A stretch of 64,000 bases of DNA from positions 434,001 to 498,000 of the forward strand of contig NZ_JAVQLW010000002.1 in NCBI RefSeq assembly GCF_031822435.1, read 5' to 3'. This document shows positions 56,196 through 64,000 of this stretch, piece by piece. Position 1 is the stretch's first letter. Every line of letters starts with the position of its first letter. Source of the DNA: Paracoccus sp. MBLB3053 (GTDB lineage: Bacteria; Pseudomonadota; Alphaproteobacteria; Rhodobacterales; Rhodobacteraceae). The position numbers and the translations under genes were made by a program. The notes below the pieces were generated by a model. That model made no database searches, was not told the DNA's origin, and saw only the letters and a list, made by a program, of their open reading frames with translations.

Positions 56196-57506
56196 ATGCG
56201 AGACCATTCAGATCTACAATCGATGAACGAGCGCAGTTTGGCGCAACAGGCTGCTGTCAGGAAGGCAACCTTTTCACCCTCTGAGAAGAAGACGCTTCGG
56301 CCCTTCTCGATCTGGGAGATCAGTCAGTTCATGTTCGACGTCCCGGCCGATACTTTGCGTAAGAAACTGGCCGATGATCCCTCGTTGCCCCAAGGCACGG
56401 TCGAGGAAGATGGTCGTCAGCGCTGGTTTGGACTGGCCGAGATCAACGAATTGAGGCGGCGACTTCGCTTTCGTGGAAGGACATTGCTTCCCAAGCGTCC
56501 GTCGGGTCGCGCGGTTCGGGTCGCGGTGTCCAACTTCAAGGGCGGCGTCGGGAAGACGGTCGTTGCGCATCACTTGGCCAATGCCGCCGCATTGGATGGT
56601 TACCGTGTGCTGGTGATCGACTTTGACCCCCAGGCGACGCTGACCCATTCGATGGGTCTTGTAGAGGTCAAGGAATGGAACACCGTCTGGGGGATCATGT
56701 GCCGCGACCTTTGTCGTGAGGCGGACCGTATCGTCGCGGCTTATGACGACCCGGCGGATTGCCCCTACCCTTCCTCTGATGAATTGCCGGAAGACGTCCA
56801 GTCGATCGGTGCGCAGCGTGTTCAGGACTTTATCCAGAAGACGGCGTGGTCAACGATTGATATTATCCCCAGCTGTGCAAACGCGGCATTCGTCGAATTC
56901 GCCAGCGCGCAGTATCGAGCGTTGCACAAGGCATGGAGTTTTTTTGGCTGCATTTCGCGCTACCTGGATGAACTTCCAGACGATCAATATGACATCATCA
57001 TCTTCGACTGTCCGCCTGCGATCGGATACCAGTCGCTGAACGCGGCCTTCGCTGCCGATATTCTCTATATTCCGTCGGGACCCGGCTATTGGGAATACGA
57101 CTCGACGACGAGCTATCTCGGTCAGCTTGGTGATGCGATGGAGGACATCTCGAGCGGCTTCGCTTCGATCGCCGAGGATGCGGGCATTCGGCTGCCAAAG
57201 CGCTTTGATGACATTCGCCTTCTGATGACTCGTTTCGAAGCGTCGAACCCGCTGCATTTAGCTATGCTCGATGCGTTTCGAAACGTCTTTGGTGCAGATG
57301 TGTGTCGGAACGCGATCGAGATGACGCGTGCGGTAGAACAATCCGGCCGTTTCCAGCAATCGGTCTATGAGCAGGATTACCGGCAGATGACGCGAGAGAC
57401 CTGGAAACGCGCGCGACAAAGTTTCGACGCTGCCTATGGTGAGTTCAAGGAAACTGTGTTGCGTGCCTGGGAGCAGCGAGAAGATGTCGACGGAGCGGCG
57501 GCATGA
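56196..57506 (+). CDS. parA: Plasmid partition ATPase
   Basis: A type Ia ParA of about 436 residues. An N-terminal MerR-like DNA-binding part (SIWEISQFMFDVPADTLRKKLADDP, WFGLAEINELRRRLRFRGRTLLP) precedes the deviant Walker A FKGGVGKTVVAHHLANAA at about residue 114, Walker A' VLVIDFDPQATLTHSMG and Walker B YDIIIFDCPPAIGYQSLNAAF. It drives plasmid segregation and probably represses its own promoter. ATG 56196 is taken; the GTG at 56193 directly before it is equally placed. parB overlaps by ATGA. Confidence 0.93.
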   Translation: MRDHSDLQSMNERSLAQQAAVRKATFSPSEKKTLRPFSIWEISQFMFDVPADTLRKKLADDPSLPQGTVEEDGRQRWFGLAEINELRRRLRFRGRTLLPKRPSGRAVRVAVSNFKGGVGKTVVAHHLANAAALDGYRVLVIDFDPQATLTHSMGLVEVKEWNTVWGIMCRDLCREADRIVAAYDDPADCPYPSSDELPEDVQSIGAQRVQDFIQKTAWSTIDIIPSCANAAFVEFASAQYRALHKAWSFFGCISRYLDELPDDQYDIIIFDCPPAIGYQSLNAAFAADILYIPSGPGYWEYDSTTSYLGQLGDAMEDISSGFASIAEDAGIRLPKRFDDIRLLMTRFEASNPLHLAMLDAFRNVFGADVCRNAIEMTRAVEQSGRFQQSVYEQDYRQMTRETWKRARQSFDAAYGEFKETVLRAWEQREDVDGAAA

Positions 57507-58552
57507 GCGGCAGGAACAAGTTCGGGTTCGGTCCGCTTGATGCGTCGCAGCTGTCGCCGAGGCGGCGGGAAGTCGGTCCCATGGGTGCTGCGGTGCGCGA
57601 GGCGGCGGGCAGCTTGTCCGAAAGCACCGAGAGCCTGGTCGAACAGCGGCGTCAGAACGCAGCTGATGCCAAGGCCTTTCGCGCGGCTCATGATGAGGGG
57701 CGGATCCTTGAGGCCCTTCGTGTCGACGAGATTCGGCTAGACGATCTGCCCCGCGACAGGCTGGATCTGGCAGAAATTGCAGGTTCGGACGAGATGGAGG
57801 AGCTCAAGGCTTCCATTCGTGAAAGGGGCCAGAAAGAGCCAATCGAGGTCTTCAAGGGAGATAGCGGGTACCAGCTCAAGAAAGGGTGGCGCCGTCTGAC
57901 GGCATTGAAGCAGCTGTGGCAGGAAACGGGAGATGAGCGATTTGGCACAGTGCTCGCACGGGTCGCGGAAGGCAAGTCGGACCGGATCGAGCTTTACATC
58001 GATATGGTCGAAGAGAATGTGATCCGCGAGGATCTGACCTTTGCGGAGATGGCGCAGGTGGCAATCATCGCGGCTCGCGACGCGGAAATCGTGGGGCAGG
58101 GGGCGGACGAACTCGTTGGGCGTATCTACGCGTCGCTTCACAAGATGAAACGTTCCTACATACGCAGCTTCGTGTTTCTTTTGAGCGAACTCGGCGACGA
58201 TTTGCGCTTTCCGAAAACAGTGTCCCGAAATCTGGGTGCGGATGTCGCCCGGAAGCTTCAGGCCGCGCCAGATCTCGCGCCGGCTCTGCGCAAGGAACTG
58301 GCCGGTGCCAGATCGGCTGACGAGCAGCTGGCGGTTCTGCGCAAGTTTCTCGAGACCCCTGCTGAGCGCGCCGTGCCAGCCAAGGCAACTGCGCCGAAAA
58401 GCGTCAAATACGAGTTTCATGTCGGAGCGGCGAAGGTCACCGCCCGAAAAGGCGAATGCCGCATTCTCTCGGAGACGGATTTCTCTGCGGTAGACCGGCG
58501 CCGCCTGCAGCAGGCCATCGAGGCATTTCAGGACGTGCTCAGGGGCGAGTAA
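57503..58552 (+). CDS. parB: Plasmid partition protein, centromere-binding
   Basis: A 349-residue ParB. The ParB/Srx CTP-binding part includes SDEMEELKASIRERGQKEPIEVFKGDSGYQLKKGWRRLTALKQLW; the following segment IDMVEENVIREDLTFAEMAQVAIIAARDAE leads to the helix-turn-helix. It lacks an obvious terminal dimerisation motif I can name. Its stop codon lies inside the first of two identical 16-bp palindromes, the probable parS. Overlaps parA by four bases. Confidence 0.93.
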   Translation: MSGRNKFGFGPLDASQLSPRRREVGPMGAAVREAAGSLSESTESLVEQRRQNAADAKAFRAAHDEGRILEALRVDEIRLDDLPRDRLDLAEIAGSDEMEELKASIRERGQKEPIEVFKGDSGYQLKKGWRRLTALKQLWQETGDERFGTVLARVAEGKSDRIELYIDMVEENVIREDLTFAEMAQVAIIAARDAEIVGQGADELVGRIYASLHKMKRSYIRSFVFLLSELGDDLRFPKTVSRNLGADVARKLQAAPDLAPALRKELAGARSADEQLAVLRKFLETPAERAVPAKATAPKSVKYEFHVGAAKVTARKGECRILSETDFSAVDRRRLQQAIEAFQDVLRGE

Positions 58553-58564
58553 CCCGCGGGTTAC
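58549..58564. promoter_or_regulatory. Candidate parS centromere, copy 1
   Basis: Perfect 16-bp palindrome GTAACCCGCGGGTTAC that includes the parB stop codon TAA (58550-58552). Identical in sequence to copy 2 36 bases on. Repeated GC-cored palindromes next to plasmid parB genes are typical ParB sites (inference from position and symmetry). Confidence 0.7.
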
Positions 58565-58582
58565 CTCAATTCGTCTGGAGAA

Positions 58583-58602
58583 GGGTAACCCGCGGGTTAC
58601 CC
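58583..58602. promoter_or_regulatory. Candidate parS centromere, copy 2 (also possible terminator)
   Basis: The same 16-bp palindrome extended by two bases on each side to a perfect 20-bp GGGTAACCCGCGGGTTACCC, followed by TTTTT (58603-58607). It could serve both as ParB site and as the transcription terminator of parAB. Confidence 0.7.
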
Positions 58603-58607
58603 TTTTT

Positions 58608-59266
58608 CATTGCCTGATACAGGCCAAGGATTGAAGGGACGTTGCTGTCACAGTTGCCCTTGTCTTTAAGCGCATTGATCCGCCGCCATCGCCCTAGATT
58701 CATGCGCATCTGGCGTGTGACGCAATGTACGTCCCATGGTAGGTGCCAGTGGCATGGGAATGCCGGAAACCATCCAGGCATTCGTCTCCTTTGCAGGCTC
58801 ACAATGCAACGAATTCGGATTTTGCCCGGTGTATCTCAGGGCAACAAAGGCACTCAAACTCAACGCCAAGTAATCCGCAGTTTAAATAATTTATGCGGAT
58901 ATAATGCCAACTGGACTTAGTTTTCGCCCCGTGTTCCTTGTCGATGGCCGCATTAGCCGAGCGGATGACCCTCATCCATATTTCGAGCGGGGTCGGACCA
59001 CGAATACTGGTCCTTAAAGATGCCCGGCTGGAGATGAGCGTAAAAGCATAAGTTCACGAAGGCGCCGGAGACGTCCATTCTGAAGCTGGGCGGCAAAGAG
59101 CCCCGGTTGCGGAGCTTTGCCGCAAGTCGGGACTCGGCCCGTCGGCCTTTGCAAAGCCCAGGTAGGATTGTCGCGAGTTGGCAAAGTTGATTTGTCGCCT
59201 CCGCCCTGAGTGCTGACGCTGGTGTTGACCACGTGGCATGAGGGCCTTGACTTGGGACTTGTTCTG
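58608..59266. other. Non-coding stretch between parS and IS debris
   Basis: No supportable gene. Short open frames here lack ribosome-binding sites, protein-like composition or recognisable motifs. The last ~200 bases (TTGCCGCAAG..., 59100-59210) may be the left flank of the ISNCY remnant; I could not identify an intact terminal repeat. Confidence 0.5.
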
Positions 59267-59635
59267 ATGAGCGAACGCGGGCTGCAGCGGATCGAGGTGC
59301 TGGCGCAGGTTCTTGACGGCAGCCTGCGCAGAGCGACGGCGGCGCGGCTTCTGGAGTTGAGCCAACGCCAGGTCCAGCGCCTGCTGCGCAAGGTTCGGGC
59401 TGAAGGCGCCATGGCCGTGCGCCACAAGCTGCGTGGCCGGCCTTCGAACAACCGCATCAGTAATCTGAAACGCGACTACATCCTGTCGCTGATCCGCAGC
59501 GATTATCCTGATTTCGGCCCGACGCTGGCGGCCGAGAAGCTGGCCGAACGCCATGACATCCGGGTCTCATCCGAGAGCCTGCGGCAATGGATGCTGGCGG
59601 CGGGTCTGTGGCAGAGCCGCGGATCACTGGCCTGA
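59267..59635 (+). pseudogene. ISNCY-family transposase, N-terminal fragment
   Basis: Open from ATG 59267 (MSERGLQRIEVLAQVLDG) with the ISNCY N-terminal pattern: RATAARLLELSQRQVQRLLRKVR helix-turn-helix, HKLRGRPSNNRI and FGPTLAAEKLAERHDIRVSSESLRQWMLAAGLW. An intact transposase runs to some 400 residues with an rve catalytic core; here homology stops at about base 59622 (LWQSR) and a stop follows. The IS21-type sequence begins at that point, so insertion of that element probably truncated it. Confidence 0.75.
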
Positions 59636-59664
59636 TGCTCTCCGCAACCTGGTGGAGGTTTCGG

Positions 59665-60396
59665 GTGAAGAGTTTGAGGGAGATCGTCTTGATCCATGAC
59701 CTGCATCGACAAGGTCTGAGCATCACCGCCATCGCACGAAAGCTTGGATGTGACCGCAAGACCATCCGGTAATATCTTGCTCGTGGCCTCGAGCCCCCAA
59801 TCTACAAGCCGCGGGCACCACGCCCCAATCTGGTTGAGCCCTTTGAGGCCTACCCGCAGGAGCGGGTTTCCAGCTTTCCCGAATTCTCGGGACGCCGTCT
59901 GCATCGCGAACTGGTCGAGCTTGGCTTCTCCGGAAGCTACTCGACGCTGAAGCCCTTTCTGCGCGAGATCCGCCCGCCCAAGACAAAACCCTTTGCCCGG
60001 CGCTTCGAGACGCCGCCGGGTCGACAGGCCCAGATGGATTTTGCCGAGTTCTCGGTGGAATTTTACGACGAGCCCGGTGTCATCCGAAAGGTCTGGCTGT
60101 TTTCCATGGTGCTGGGCCATAGCCGCTGGCTCTGGGGTCACTTCGTTGCCAGCCAGAACCTTCAGTCCGTGCTACGCTGCCATATCGCTGCCTTCGAGGC
60201 GATGGGCGGTGCGCCGCAAGAAATCCTCTACGACCGGATGAAGACCGCGGTCATCGGGGAAGATGACGCGGGGATCGTGACCTATAATCCCGCGCTCGTC
60301 GCCCTGCTGAACCATTATGGCGCGGTGCCGCGTGCCTGCCGTCCATATCGCGCCTGCACCAAAGGCAAGGTCGAACGTCCGTTCCGCTACATTCGG
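59665..60396 (+). pseudogene. istA: IS21-family transposase istA, broken by a nonsense codon and truncated
   Basis: From GTG 59665 the frame reads VKSLREIVLIHDLHRQGLSI, then AIARKLGCDRKTIR and a TAA at 59770-59772, where relatives have Lys in RKYLARGLEP. The same frame continues YLARGLEPPIYKPRAPRPNL through the rve core (QMDFAEFSVEFYD, HSRWLWGHF, YDRMKTAVI, KGKVERPFRYIR). Homology ends at 60396; about a third of IstA and all of istB are missing. A single A-to-T change in AAA would explain the stop. Not functional unless suppressed. Confidence 0.85.
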
Positions 60397-61560
60397 CTGG
60401 GTCGAGCGACGCGCAGATAAACGTGCAGCCGAGGCACAGGCCGCAACGCACCAAACCCCTGCGGAATGACGATCGGCCTCGCAAGGCCCCGGCCTTTTTC
60501 CAACCCCGCCGGCCCCGTCCCTCGGGCCCTTTTGACACAGAGCGGGCCGGGGCCGGCTTCTCGCCTGTCGCGCCCCCGTGCCTCAACGCGACATTTCCAA
60601 AGGGCCGAAAACACGACGTTTCAACTTGGTGACAACACCCTTTTCAACTGAAAGAATAATTATGTCGTCCTGCCGGGCGACGAACTGCGTCGTCTGAAGG
60701 CGAGGGGGGAAGGCATCGAGATGCTGCAAGTTCTTATAGGGCGAAAGCTCTGATGCCTGGACGTTTGCAAGATACTGCGACTGGGACGGGCATGGATTCG
60801 GGCTCAGCACTTTCACGCCCCCTCGCGGTAGAGCAAACCGCCGGCGATTGTGGGCCAGGTCGGGCCCAGCAGCGGATCATCTTGCGATCCCACCAGGCAA
60901 TTCGGCATGCCTGCGGTTCCCAGACCCTGAGCAGGTTTCTCAAATGCGCGACCGCTTCACCTTTTACACCGTACATCCGCCGAACCTCGACTTCCCGTTG
61001 GTGAAAGTGCCTTCAAACACGCCGTGCTTGCGGCACAGGTTCCACAATTTCGCGCCAGTCTCATGCTCGGTCAGGATGGCGATGATCTGTGCAGCCGTGG
61101 AACTCGTTCGCTTGATTGTCCGCCCTCAGGCTAGCCCAAGCTATCATCGACGATGGAGGGGAAATCCCGATCACGTTCGACAGCATTATGGACGTCGAGG
61201 CATGCAGATGATCCTGTCCTTGAGGGCAGAACATCGGAAAAACGGGCCGGCCGGACGATGTTGTCTGGGCCATCCGAAACCAGGGGCCCGGCCCATACGA
61301 TAAAGCATTTTGTGTTCCAAGTGGACCAGTAGTGCGGTCGTGCTGCTCCGTGTGCGCCAGGGGATAGGTCAAGGCTTCTCTGGGCGGAAAAGGGCGTTTG
61401 CCTTGTTCAGGCTCCTGCGCAGAATCGCTTTCGCTGCCCAAATACCAAGTCGCCGAAGGACCTTCTTTCGAGCCTGCAGGGTGGCATCTCATTCTCGTCA
61501 TAGCGCGGGGGCGCTTCGTCATGTTCAGCAGGCTTGCGCCCGGTTTGAACTCCGCCTTGG
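60397..61560. other. Non-coding, scarred region
   Basis: About 1.2 kb without a convincing gene. Open frames exist on both strands, for example at 60583-60816 (minus) and 60848-61303 (plus), but their translations are rich in Arg/Pro/Ser without recognisable motifs and no good ribosome-binding sites precede them. Base composition fluctuates sharply (GC-rich 60430-60560, then AT-rich 60640-60670), consistent with patched-together fragments. Confidence 0.5.
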
Positions 61561-62118
61561 TCAACTCCAGGGCCAGCGGGGCTTGCTGTCGGGGGCAACC
61601 CACGGTTCGCCCCATCGTGACGTATCGGGGTTGGCAGGGTCCTTTTCGGGGCATTTCTCATGCGCCATGGCGGCCTTGGTATTTGTCAGGCAGCCGCAGA
61701 CCGAGCAAACGCGCGCAGCTTGGCCCACCACAAGTTTTGCGCCGCGATATGACAACCCATCTGGTGCCGGCTCTTCAAAAGGGCAGGTCTTGCAGGCGGC
61801 CAATCTCTTGCTGATGATCCATGGCTTCGCCACCTCCAGACCTTTCATACCCCATTTCAGAATGCTTTTGGCAGCATTGGTCGCGGGACCGACAGACGGC
61901 TCATTTCTGGGTTCTGCCGAGGCAAGAAGCCGTTCGAGAAGCTCGGGGTTCTTTCGCATTGCCATGAGGGCCGTCGCGTATCGTTCGTTTTCAATGGCTT
62001 TCTTCACGGCGGCCAAGGGCAGGCTGCCTTCGAAATGCAGCAGTTCGCGAAGTCGCTCTGCCGCCCGCTCGATGGAGGTCGAGTTCGTGATCTCGTCGGG
62101 AAGTATGCCCATCTGCAT
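61561..62118 (-). CDS. Orphan cysteine-rich protein of unknown function
   Basis: A 185-residue protein starting MQMGILPDEITNSTSIERAAERLRELLHFEG. The N-terminal 75 residues are helical. A central linker ends in SILKWGMKGLEVAKPW. The C-terminal 75 residues carry seven Cys in ACKTCP, VCSVCGCLT and EKCPEKDP, a likely zinc ribbon, then TSRWGEPW. The cysteine spacing and W-G-E-P end look conserved rather than random. I have an unproven impression that similar tails occur in proteobacterial proteins near peptide-modification genes; I cannot name the family. No partner genes adjoin it. Weak ribosome-binding site (GCGAGAAA). Confidence 0.6.
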   Translation of the reverse strand: MQMGILPDEITNSTSIERAAERLRELLHFEGSLPLAAVKKAIENERYATALMAMRKNPELLERLLASAEPRNEPSVGPATNAAKSILKWGMKGLEVAKPWIISKRLAACKTCPFEEPAPDGLSYRGAKLVVGQAARVCSVCGCLTNTKAAMAHEKCPEKDPANPDTSRWGEPWVAPDSKPRWPWS

Positions 62119-63057
62119 TTTCTCGCTTCGTAGACTGACGGATACAAGTCGGGGTAGTGATCAGGGCACGTCGTGAAATTCTGCTGGGCAGTGAGCATTC
62201 CGACGGCGCAACGAATGGCCGAGGGCCGGTTCACATCAGCGATATGAACATCAACGCCTTTTCGGCGCCGCAGCATATCTGGCCCGGATGCATCATGACA
62301 CATCTGGGAACGGCCGTCTTCCCCGGAGTCGCCTCTTGAACCGAGTGTGACCGTCTCGTCATGCGCGCGAGATTCGACCTGTTCGAAGTGCGGTCTGTCC
62401 AGTTGTTGTCGTGCAGGGGCCAAGGAATTTGGCGGCGCTTAGGCGACGATTTCTGGAGATGGCTGCACTCATGATCGCTGTCGTGCCTTTCTGTGATGAT
62501 GAATAATCCGGGAAGGGCGGGCGAAGCTTGGTGTGGATGTGCAGGGCAGGGGAGGGGTACCTGCGCTTCAAGCTGGTCGGGGCAAGGTTGCTCTTCTCAG
62601 CCAGACCAAGTGTCTTCCTCCTGCCTTGCCTATCGCCCGGATAAAGCCCAACATCTCGCGAGCGATCGCTCGGATGACCACCACCTTCGTCTTCCCGGCC
62701 GATGGGGAAATCGGCGGGATCAATGCGGACGCGGGCTATTACGTGCGAGTGCCATGATGCGGTCGCGGACCCGGGGGCCCATGCCCTGATACCAACGCCG
62801 AAGCCCCGCCGAGACGAAGATGAACTCCGTGAAACGGCTGAGGTGGAACCCGATGGCACGCGACTTCGATCGCCATGTCGCCGGATTCCGGGTCCGAGCC
62901 GCAGGGCCGATCGGCCAGACCGCGTTTGGCAAGCCGGTCTCAGAGCCAACCGGATGAGTTATTCTGAGAAGTGCTGGGCTTCACGCTGGTTGCGCGACAG
63001 AGTTTCTTGTCGGGCAAATCTGGGGGCGACTCATTCTCGCCCCCATGAACTTATGCG
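62119..63057. other. Non-coding region with possible IS fragment
   Basis: No complete gene. A minus-strand stretch near 62568-62693 may be an IS110-type remnant (separate entry). The remainder shows no motif, promoter pair or repeat I can support. It separates the cysteine-rich gene from the TonB receptor. Confidence 0.5.
62568..62693 (-). pseudogene. Possible C-terminal remnant of an IS110-family transposase
   Basis: Translating the minus strand gives KTKVVVIRAIAREMLGFIRA followed by a 20-residue tail and a stop. This resembles the IS110/IS116 C-terminal end (R-x-K-V-x-x-V-A-x-A-R-E-L-x-G-F-I-W-A-I). Stops lie about 35 bases upstream in the same frame. The match is short, so the assignment is tentative. 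Confidence 0.3.
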
Positions 63058-64000
63058 TCAAAAGCGGTGACGCAGGGTCGCCTGAATCTCGCGACCGGGG
63101 TTGTAGGAATAGTTGGTGCCGGCGCCAGCGACATGCTGTTCGTCAAGCAGGTTGCTGACATTGATCGCCAGATCCGTGCCGTCTTGCACCTCATAGGTGA
63201 AAGCGGCGTCGAGCAAGGTGGTCGCTTCGCTCTTGGCACCTGCGTACCCCGCCGAGAGCAGGCCCGCATCATTCGAGTCATTGAAGTAGTACGAGCCGAT
63301 ATAGCGCGCGCCCAGGCCGAAGGTCATGTCGCCACGTGCACCCGCGCCAGCCAGGCTGTAATTGACCCAGATCGAGGCCATGTGGCTGGGCGCGGTCGCC
63401 AGTTCATTGCCGGTCAGGTCGGTTCCGTTCGAGCGAAGGCCCCGGACGATCTCGGTCTGCATGTACGAATAGGCGCCGATCACGCTTAGGTTTTCGGTGA
63501 TCTCGGCTTTCGCCTCGAGGTCCAGGCCGCGAACGCGCGAGTCGATCAGATCGAAGGTGAACGGGGTGCCAGCGCCGCCGGGCCAGTACAGGCGCGGTTC
63601 GTTGTCCTTTTTCAGCTCGTAGATCGAGGCCGAAATAAGGGTGTTCGTTCCAGTGGGCTGGTATTTCACGCCAAGCTCGTACTGCTCGCCACGCGCAAGC
63701 TCGGCATAGATGTCCTGCGGGCTCGACTCGGAGACGGGCGCAACCGATTCGACATAACTGAAATAGGCCGAAACCTCGTCGTTGACCTTGTAGGTCAATG
63801 CAGCGCGGAGCGATGTTTCCGAGAAGTCGTTTTCTTCGGAGCTGGTCTGAGGCGAATTGAACAACGACCATTGGTCGATGGAAACGTCGATCCAATCGTG
63901 ACGCAGACCAACAGTGGCAATCCAGCGATCGTCGAAGGACAGGTTTTGCTGCAGGAAGAGCGATTGCGTCGAGTAATCCTTGTCCCGGGTCTGATACAGG
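63058..64000 (-). CDS. TonB-dependent siderophore receptor, N-terminus off right edge
   Basis: The frame is open from the right edge to the stop at 63058. About 313 C-terminal residues of the barrel are visible, including SLFLQQNLSFDDRWIATVGLRHDWI, YELGVKYQPTGTNTLISASIYEL, GLDLEAKAEITENLSVIGAYSYM and the end NPGREIQATLRHRF with terminal Phe. It shares the YxxGxKYQPT and GREIQA-type motifs with the receptor at 52.9 kb but is clearly a different gene. Ferrichrome/hydroxamate-type receptor by resemblance. Confidence 0.92.
   Translation of the reverse strand, partial: LYQTRDKDYSTQSLFLQQNLSFDDRWIATVGLRHDWIDVSIDQWSLFNSPQTSSEENDFSETSLRAALTYKVNDEVSAYFSYVESVAPVSESSPQDIYAELARGEQYELGVKYQPTGTNTLISASIYELKKDNEPRLYWPGGAGTPFTFDLIDSRVRGLDLEAKAEITENLSVIGAYSYMQTEIVRGLRSNGTDLTGNELATAPSHMASIWVNYSLAGAGARGDMTFGLGARYIGSYYFNDSNDAGLLSAGYAGAKSEATTLLDAAFTYEVQDGTDLAINVSNLLDEQHVAGAGTNYSYNPGREIQATLRHRF

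Noticed and set aside
58642..58920. A 92-codon plus-strand frame after parS
   Set aside because: Composition (many Arg, His, Cys, Trp) is unlike real genes here and there is no start signal.
60583..60816. A 77-codon minus-strand frame in the IS-scarred region
   Set aside because: No ribosome-binding site, no recognisable motif, and it sits among transposon remnants; probably chance.
62359..62949. A 196-codon minus-strand frame near the right end
   Set aside because: Ser/Arg/Pro-rich translation without motifs; only a short stretch in another frame resembles an IS110 end.

Overview
The window is GC-rich (about 60% by eye; I did not compute it), with tightly packed genes that often overlap by ATGA. 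It fits a Rhodobacteraceae alphaproteobacterium, most likely Paracoccus. Two points support this. A quinol oxidase operon ends in a SURF1 gene, as in the Paracoccus ba3 (qox) operon. The replication module combines a small DnaA-domain initiator with parAB, the DnaA-like plasmid type of this family. The module, a toxin-antitoxin pair and IS debris suggest a large plasmid or chromid carrying mainly accessory metabolism. I see no rRNA, tRNA or CRISPR.

Layout. 1-2.8 kb (minus): an enolase-superfamily racemase/OSB synthase cut by the left edge, an FAD/NAD(P)-binding protein and a DUF421 membrane protein. 2.9-4.2 kb: a tiny membrane protein and Ada. 4.4-8.4 kb (plus): otsB, a GH15 glycosidase and otsA, translationally coupled. 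8.3-13.3 kb (minus): cyo/qoxABCD-surf1. 13.5-15.6 kb (plus): an MFS transporter, a terminator and a Phd/VapC-type toxin-antitoxin pair. 15.7-22.3 kb (minus): a lytic transglycosylase, then a YtfQRT-YjfF-like galactofuranose-type ABC importer followed by a DgoR-like GntR regulator.

22.4-38.8 kb is a large divergent amino-sugar locus. Leftward run a regulator, an AgaS-like deaminase/isomerase, a ROK kinase, GatZ, NagA, cytosolic GH20 hexosaminidase and an M81 protein. Rightward run CutC, a Gfo/Idh/MocA dehydrogenase, a MalFGK-type ABC importer, NagB and a nucleoside hydrolase. The regulator joins an RpiR-type helix-turn-helix to a DeoR-type sugar-phosphate domain, and a palindrome overlapping a TTGACA box lies in the divergent promoter. 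The gene set implies import of GlcNAc/GalNAc oligosaccharides, cytosolic hydrolysis, phosphorylation, deacetylation and two alternative deamination routes.

38.8-46.5 kb: a DUF1612 gene and a surface-polysaccharide cluster (epimerase, sulfotransferase with a coiled-coil tail, three glycosyltransferases) plus two unknown genes. 46.5-54.9 kb: siderophore use, with a siderophore-interacting reductase facing an operon of TonB receptor, FhuD, fused FhuB, FhuC and an ABC exporter. 55.1-58.6 kb: the replicon, with initiator, repeat-bearing intergenic origin candidate, parA, parB and two palindromes as candidate parS. 58.6-63 kb: a scarred region with an ISNCY fragment, a broken IS21 istA, a possible IS110 tail and one orphan cysteine-rich gene. 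The right edge cuts a second TonB-dependent receptor.
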